Below are positions 59,345-64,000 of a stretch of DNA of 64,000 nucleotides, piece by piece. Position numbers and translations under genes: made by a program. The notes under the pieces are model-generated. The model made no database searches. It saw only the letters and a list, made by a program, of their open reading frames with translations, and had not been told where the DNA came from. Source of the DNA: Aradus depressus (taxonomy: Eukaryota; Arthropoda; Insecta; Hemiptera; Aradidae); NCBI GenBank assembly GCA_963662175.1, contig OY759221.1, positions 2,790,001-2,854,000 of the forward strand, read 5' to 3'. The stretch's first letter is position 1; every line of letters begins with the position of its first letter.

Positions 59345-59804
59345 ATTAATTTAAATACTGGTGAAACTTGGGCGTTGACAAAAGAAAATGAAGAGACTCT
59401 GCTACTGTGGGAACGCAAAGTACTCAGAAAGATTTATGGACCTGTTTCCGAGAACGGCAGATGGCGTATCCGGAAGAACAGAGAGTTGAGAGACCTCTAC
59501 GGGGAACCCGACCTGGTATCCGTGATCAAGCAGGCGAGATTACGTTGGTTGGGCCACGTAGAGAGAATGGAAGGAGGAAGACTTCCTAAACAAGCCCTCT
59601 ACGGTATGCCAGGCGGTGCCAGGAGAAGAGGAAGACCGAGACTCCGTTGGCTGGACGACGTCGAGACGGACCTCCGAGTGTTGGGCATCAGAGGATGGAG
59701 GGAGAAGGTTTTAGATCGAGACGAATGGAGGAGGATTGTGACGGAGGCCCGGGTTCTTTCAGGACCGTAGCGCCACAGGAAGAAGAAGAAGATTAATTTA
59801 AATA
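59345..59804 (+). mobile_element. 5'-truncated RTE-type LINE with 13-bp TSD
   Basis: ATTAATTTAAATA at 59345-59357 and 59792-59804 flanks an insert of about 434 bases. It codes only the ORF C-terminus and ends with GAAGAAGAAGAAG, the short-repeat 3' tail common in RTE elements. It was retroposed into other repeat sequence. Confidence 0.88.
59358..59770 (+). pseudogene. RTE-type reverse transcriptase ORF, C-terminal fragment
   Basis: An open frame to TAG (59768-59770) codes TGETWALTKENEETLLLWER, then KVLRKIYGPV..NG.WRIR.N.EL..LY.EP, RLRWLGHVERMEGGRLPKQA, RRRGRPRLRWLDDVETDLR and WREKVLDRDEWR. This is the conserved post-RT domain of RTE-clade LINEs. The polymerase domain is absent because of 5' truncation; the remaining frame is intact, so the insertion is fairly young. 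Confidence 0.88.
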
Positions 59805-60524
59805 TGGTGGTTCGTACTTTTGTCGGAATGTCTTAGGTGGCAGTGATAGTGACAATGGACAATGGAGTGTCATGTGTTCGACGTCGTGAGGAAAGAATAC
59901 GTTACTCAGATGTCCTGCAAAGAGAGACTGTAAAATGGAAAGACAGTGTTACCCTAAGATGTTGTCACTCCCTTACTATTAGAGCTGTGTTCGAATATGC
60001 ATCGGTTCGAGTATTCTTGGGCCCTAATTTGAAGAGATGCCGACCATTCCTGAAATGAAAAAATATATACATTATTTTGAAGGAACTACAGAGTGGACAT
60101 AAATAAGACCTGAATCGAATAGTATAAATCGTGCTAAAAGTCAATGTATACCCTACGTCATTAATGCGTAAGCTTGACCTTGCAAGATGAATTCATTTCG
60201 GTTGGTTTGTACTGTCTGAGAAAAATATGCATAGTTCTACGCGTAAAACAATACGTGAAATAAACTGATTATTCTTTCTCCGGATATCGCACGTAATCAG
60301 ATTGAGATGAAGCAATGGAATGTTACTCTTGGGGCACGCTAGTTAACTATAATAAGTACGTGTACATTCTGACAGAATAAAATACATAAATAAGAATATT
60401 TTTCTGATTGAGAGGGAAACTTGAAATATTTAGTTTTAATGGAGACATTTTAAAATCATGGCCTGGCAACACTGTTTTGAATATGAAGCAACAAGGAAAC
60501 AGACAAAAAACTAAAAAAACTTTC

Positions 60525-61068
60525 GATGAATCACCGGCTATGTACTTCACCAGCACAAATTATTCAATTACGTTTTCGCTCTCCCTCAAAGTCAACCGAC
60601 CGTTTGGGCTAAAACTCAATATTTGACTTACATAGTGGCTTCTGAATAAAAATAAATTTTGTGTCGCTACATTAATAACATGGGGCGTAATTAGGGTATT
60701 TAAGTCAAATATCTCTTCTTTGCCCCCCCCCCCCTCCCCTCCCTTCGAAATATTTCGCAGACAATTAATAGGTGTCATTCTTGTGGGGTTTGGAATTTAA
60801 ATATACAATTTCATGCCGATACATTCATTACATCGGCAGTTATTGGTATTTCGAATTTAGCCCCCCTCCCCTTCGGCTCATTCCTCTGATATACATATAA
60901 AATTCTGTGCCGATACTTTCATTGTATCGGCAGTTATCGTGGTCACAGATAGACAGAATATTAATTTTCATTTTTGAAATCAGGAGGTCGGAGTTCCTTT
61001 GAAAATCTTACATAGAATTTTTGACCCATTTCATAACTTCCCCTATACTTTGAATAGCTGAGGATGTA
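60525..61068 (-). repeat. Repeat family 2, full-length copy
   Basis: About 540 bases from GATGAATCACCGGCTATGTA through GTCAACCGACCGTTTGGGCT, a C run and TACATCGGCAGTTATTGG to TATACTTTGAATAGCTGAGG. Collinear with 25805-26350. Confidence 0.8.
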
Positions 61069-61085
61069 AAAAGTTCAACCTACAA

Positions 61086-61318
61086 ATGTTGTCGGTTGTT
61101 TAGTAAGATAATCCAATAAACACAAGAAAGTCCTAGATTGTTGTCGGTTGTTTAGTAAGATAATCCAATAAACACAAGAAAGTCCTAGATTGTTGTCGGT
61201 TGTTTAGTAAGATAATCCAATAAACACAAGAAAGTCCAAGATTGTTGTAGGTTGTTTAGTAAGATAATCCAATAAACAAACACAAGAAAGTCCTAGATTG
61301 TTGTCAGTTGTTTATTAT
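61086..61318. repeat. Minisatellite, 52 bp x about 4.3
   Basis: Period 52 with unit start GTCGGTTGTTTAGTAAGATA. The fourth copy has GTAGG, and a four-base AAAC insertion makes the last spacing 56. Copies are otherwise nearly identical. Confidence 0.95.
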
Positions 61319-61431
61319 TTGAAAATGTTAATGAGAACCACTTTCGTCTGTGTTGCAAAACAGTTTTTAACAGGGCAATCAACTTATTTATATCAATTTT
61401 CCAGAAAATTTAGGGTAATTTTGCAAGAATG

Positions 61432-62641
61432 TATAAGGCATGGGAATTAAAAATGGGGATTTCCTGCAAGTTGGTATTCGTGAACAAGTATTATAATTAT
61501 CGTCTTATATTTAATACAAAGCATTTGGTTGAAGTGTTAACAACTTGTTTTTAATAATTTTAAAATGGAAAGTTTTGTCTCGAATAAAGTGCATTTGCGG
61601 GAAGTGACGTTGCATTATTTTCTTTCTAAAAAAACTGCAGTACAAACCTACCGTTTGCTATTGGGAGTACAATGAACATGCTCCTTCTCAAAATACTTGC
61701 GAAAGGTATTTTAAGAGATTCAAAAACAATGAATTTGATGTCAAGGACAAGGAACGTCCAGGGCAGCCGAAAAAATTAGAAAACTCGGCATTGGAAGCAT
61801 TACTGAACGACAATCCATGTCAGACACTTAAAGTATTGACAGAAACATTAAATGTTGATCGATCAAAAATTGGTAAACGTTTACATGCTATAGGCATGGT
61901 TCAAAAACTTGGAAATTGGGTGCCATACGAGTTAAAAGAGAAGACATTCGTGAATTGTTCCTGCAAAGGCAGAAAAGGAAGGGATTTTCGCATCGCGTTA
62001 TTACTGGTGATGAAAAGTGGATTTATCACGACAATCCGAAACGCAGACCAGCATGGGTGAAGCCAGGTGAACCCAGTCCATTGACGCTAAAACGGAAAAT
62101 CCACGGGTCAAAGATAATGCTCTGTATCTGGTGAGACCTGAAGGGCGCAATGTATTATAAGCTGCTGCAACCATCTTACTGGGGTCCGGTATCGACTGCA
62201 ATTAATGCGCTTAAAGCCAACTCTTAACGAAAAGCGACCGGAATGGGAGAGTAGACATGAAAAGGTGATTTTACTCCATTACAATGGCAGACCACGCGTT
62301 AAAAATTCCGTGAAAAATTACTTGCAAGGAGTAAACTGGGAAATTCTACCGCAGTCGCCTTATTGGCCAGATATTGTTCCTTCAGATTACCATTTGTTTC
62401 GGTTAATGCAGTCACCCCATTAACAGCAGCACTTCAATATTTAAAAGGATGTTAAAAAATGGCTTGATGAATGGATTGCCTCAAAGGAGCAGAGTTTCTT
62501 TTTTTGTGGGAACCATCTTTTGCTTGATAGATTCGCCAAGGTGATGGGGCATGCTTTGATTAACACAACTAACAAATAACTGTAATAAACATATATTTTT
62601 AACAAAAAAAAAGTCCCCATTTTTAATCCCCGGACCTTATA
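61432..62641 (+). mobile_element. mariner-family transposon, inactive
   Basis: TA target duplications at 61432-61433 and 62640-62641 flank about 1206 bases with inverted ends TAAGGCATGGGAATTAAAAA (left) and TTTTTAATCCCCGGACCTTA (right). Size, TA duplication and internal transposase identify it as Tc1/mariner. Confidence 0.92.
61565..62575 (+). pseudogene. mariner transposase, broken
   Basis: Starts MESFVSNKVHLREVTLHYFL. Several frameshifts follow, but the blocks KDKERPGQPKK, ALLNDNPCQTL, KRLHAIGMVQKLGNWVPYEL, LQRQKRKGFSHRVITGDEKW, HGSKIMLCIW, EKRPEWESRHEKVILLHYNG, WEILPQSPYWPDIVPSDYHL and KKWLDEWIASKEQ are all in order. The DD34D triad has D in TGDEKW and D in SDYH, but the middle HDN box reads HYN, so a catalytic aspartate is replaced by Y. 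A stop follows the LCIW block. Not active. Confidence 0.9.
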
Positions 62642-62678
62642 ATACAAAACAAAACGTTAGAGAAAAAAAAAGTGTTAC

Positions 62679-62800
62679 CACTTCGAGCATATTGCCAGCT
62701 TTGGGTTGATCTGTAACTCCACCCCCCGCCACCAGATCTCTCTTCGTATTGTGAAAATCTATAATCATCTGCGCCTCTTCGCAAGTCAAATATCTGTCTT
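62679..62800 (-). CDS. CAP/SCP-domain (antigen-5-like) protein, early exon
   Basis: 122 bases on the minus strand between TTTCAG and GTAACA. Codes 40 codons containing LTCEEAQMIIDFHNTKRDLV then TDQPKAGNMLEV. The xxFHNxxRxxVAxG...QP.A.NM pattern is the conserved start of the CAP (cysteine-rich secretory / antigen 5 / PR-1) domain. Ends in phase 0. A signal-peptide exon is expected to the right but was not found. CAP proteins are usually secreted; the role of this one is unknown. Confidence 0.82.
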
Positions 62801-62910
62801 CTGAAATGTATTATTTATTATTATTAGGCCTATGCGCTCATGAAAGCAAAATATTTATTTTTGTTGTTAACAATTTACACAAACTAACTGAACTATTTTC
62901 CTTATTTTAA

Positions 62911-63299
62911 TATGAGGAGTTTGGAGCCAGAGCGGACCAACTGGTTTAAACTGAACAGGAAGAAAATGCCAATTGAAAATTGAGTACATTTTGTTTATCT
63001 CCATAAATGGGCCCCAAATATTTATTTATATTTGAAATTTTAGAATAGTATTGGATGAGTGATTCCTTTTTGTGTTCTATAAAGTTTTTGAAGGCCGTAT
63101 GACCCATTGTGACTTTCAAAATATATGCACAAAATATTTGTGGACTAAACTTGAAGTGCTGCTATCTATCACTGAAGTGAAGAAACTAAGTGATCCACAC
63201 TGGTTTTGAAAAAGGGAACCTGTGCAAACATCAGGATGGTAATAACTCATTTTCCGAAAACTTGTGGGTTGGTCCGCTCTGGCTCCAAACTCCTCATAT
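62911..63299. mobile_element. MITE with TA duplication, 385 bp
   Basis: TGAGGAGTTTGGAGCCAGAG with CGGACCAAC at the left (from 62913) is mirrored exactly by GTTGGTCCGCTC then TGGCTCCAAACTCCTCA at the right (to 63297). TA lies on both sides. About 29 perfect terminal bases and no transposase; probably Tc1/mariner-mobilised. Confidence 0.85.
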
Positions 63300-63504
63300 A
63301 ACATATTTTTTTTTTTTTTTTTTTTTTTTATTTAAATCCAAAATTGCGAATACATTTGGCTATAAATGATTTAATAAACTCACAATTAGATCATTCGAGT
63401 CACGTTGTGTTCAATGTTCAATTTTTTTAGCTCAAAAAAAGTCGGAAAGTGCACAACCAAGACACGGGCAGATATTTCCTGAACGTCTGATATCTCTATT
63501 CAGG

Positions 63505-63804
63505 GATAGCGTGTTTATTTACTGAGCTAAAGATTACAGATTCGAAACCCGGCTGAGGCCCTCAGAAAAAAAAAAAACTCGTGCATGTCGTCCTTCGGAT
63601 GGGACGTTAAACGATGGTTCTTAGCCTGTAGGATGTCAGATATTCGTTAAAGCCTCTACCCTAGGCAAATAAAAATTTAAGGTAGGCAAAATTTAAGACA
63701 CCCACAGAACAGTCGGGCTCATATCCACCAGAGTGACGAAAGAGGACTCTGGTAGTAGGCGATATGACCTTGTAGTTAAAGCCAGGGCCATAATAACTAA
63801 CTAT
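63505..63804 (+). repeat. SINE family 1, copy 23
   Basis: B-box GATTCGAAACCCGGCTGAGG, body TCCTTCGGATGGGACGTTAA and tail CATAATAACTAAC; the head is diverged. Confidence 0.82.
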
Positions 63805-64000
63805 ACTTCAATCTACGCCTATGGTTGTAAAATGCATTTTTCAAATGACAATATCCAATAAAAATTTGACCATGAGAACGACAACGAAGTTATTAAACAC
63901 AAGCAAGACAATTGAGATCATAAAAATGGGGTTCTTTATTCTTCATGAAAAGATGACGTTAATCAGTATTAATGAACACAGCTTTCATTATAGTTCATAG

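Overview
The window looks like nuclear DNA of an arthropod, most likely an insect. It is AT-rich and intron-rich, has a U6 snRNA close to the metazoan consensus, and is crowded with decayed transposable elements. I cannot name the species from the sequence; the insect assignment is an inference.

The main gene is the calcium-regulated mitochondrial aspartate/glutamate carrier (aralar/citrin, SLC25A12/13 family). It lies on the + strand from 17565 to 44408 as sixteen coding exons. All splice phases agree, and together the exons give 669 codons ending at TAA. Only roughly the first ten residues, on an upstream exon I could not place, are missing. Its introns carry most of the repeats, and one intron holds a U6 snRNA gene or very young copy at 31029-31134. 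Upstream, at 3108-3324, is an isolated 3' terminal exon coding two C2H2 zinc fingers. Downstream on the minus strand, 62.8 kb to 50.5 kb, are at least three phase-checked exons of a CAP/SCP (antigen-5-like) protein, plus a possible C-terminal membrane-anchor exon.

By region: 1-2.3 kb holds Penelope-like (PLE) and LINE fragments. 2.6-5.25 kb holds the zinc-finger exon, SINE copies, a long inverted repeat and a non-LTR fragment. 5.39-6.96 kb is a TTAA-flanked piggyBac-like element with a PIF/Harbinger element nested inside it. 7-17.5 kb has no recognised gene; it holds a Tigger-like MITE inside a foldback, a PLE palindrome, SINEs and a perfect minisatellite. 17.5-44.7 kb is the carrier gene. 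44.7-64 kb holds the CAP exons, two inverted-repeat elements, a Harbinger transposase fragment, an RTE fragment, a dead mariner, a MITE and more SINEs.

Three features stand out. First, a tRNA-derived SINE family is present in about two dozen copies, several with 8-13 bp target-site duplications. Second, a non-coding repeat family of about 540 bp occurs thirteen times. Third, a set of PLE-like terminal repeats, often in inverted pairs forming near-perfect palindromes, carries a hammerhead-ribozyme-like core. The stem inside that core differs between four sub-families but stays base-paired. This last observation is the best candidate in the window for unusual biology, although hammerhead motifs in Penelope-like elements are already known as a class.
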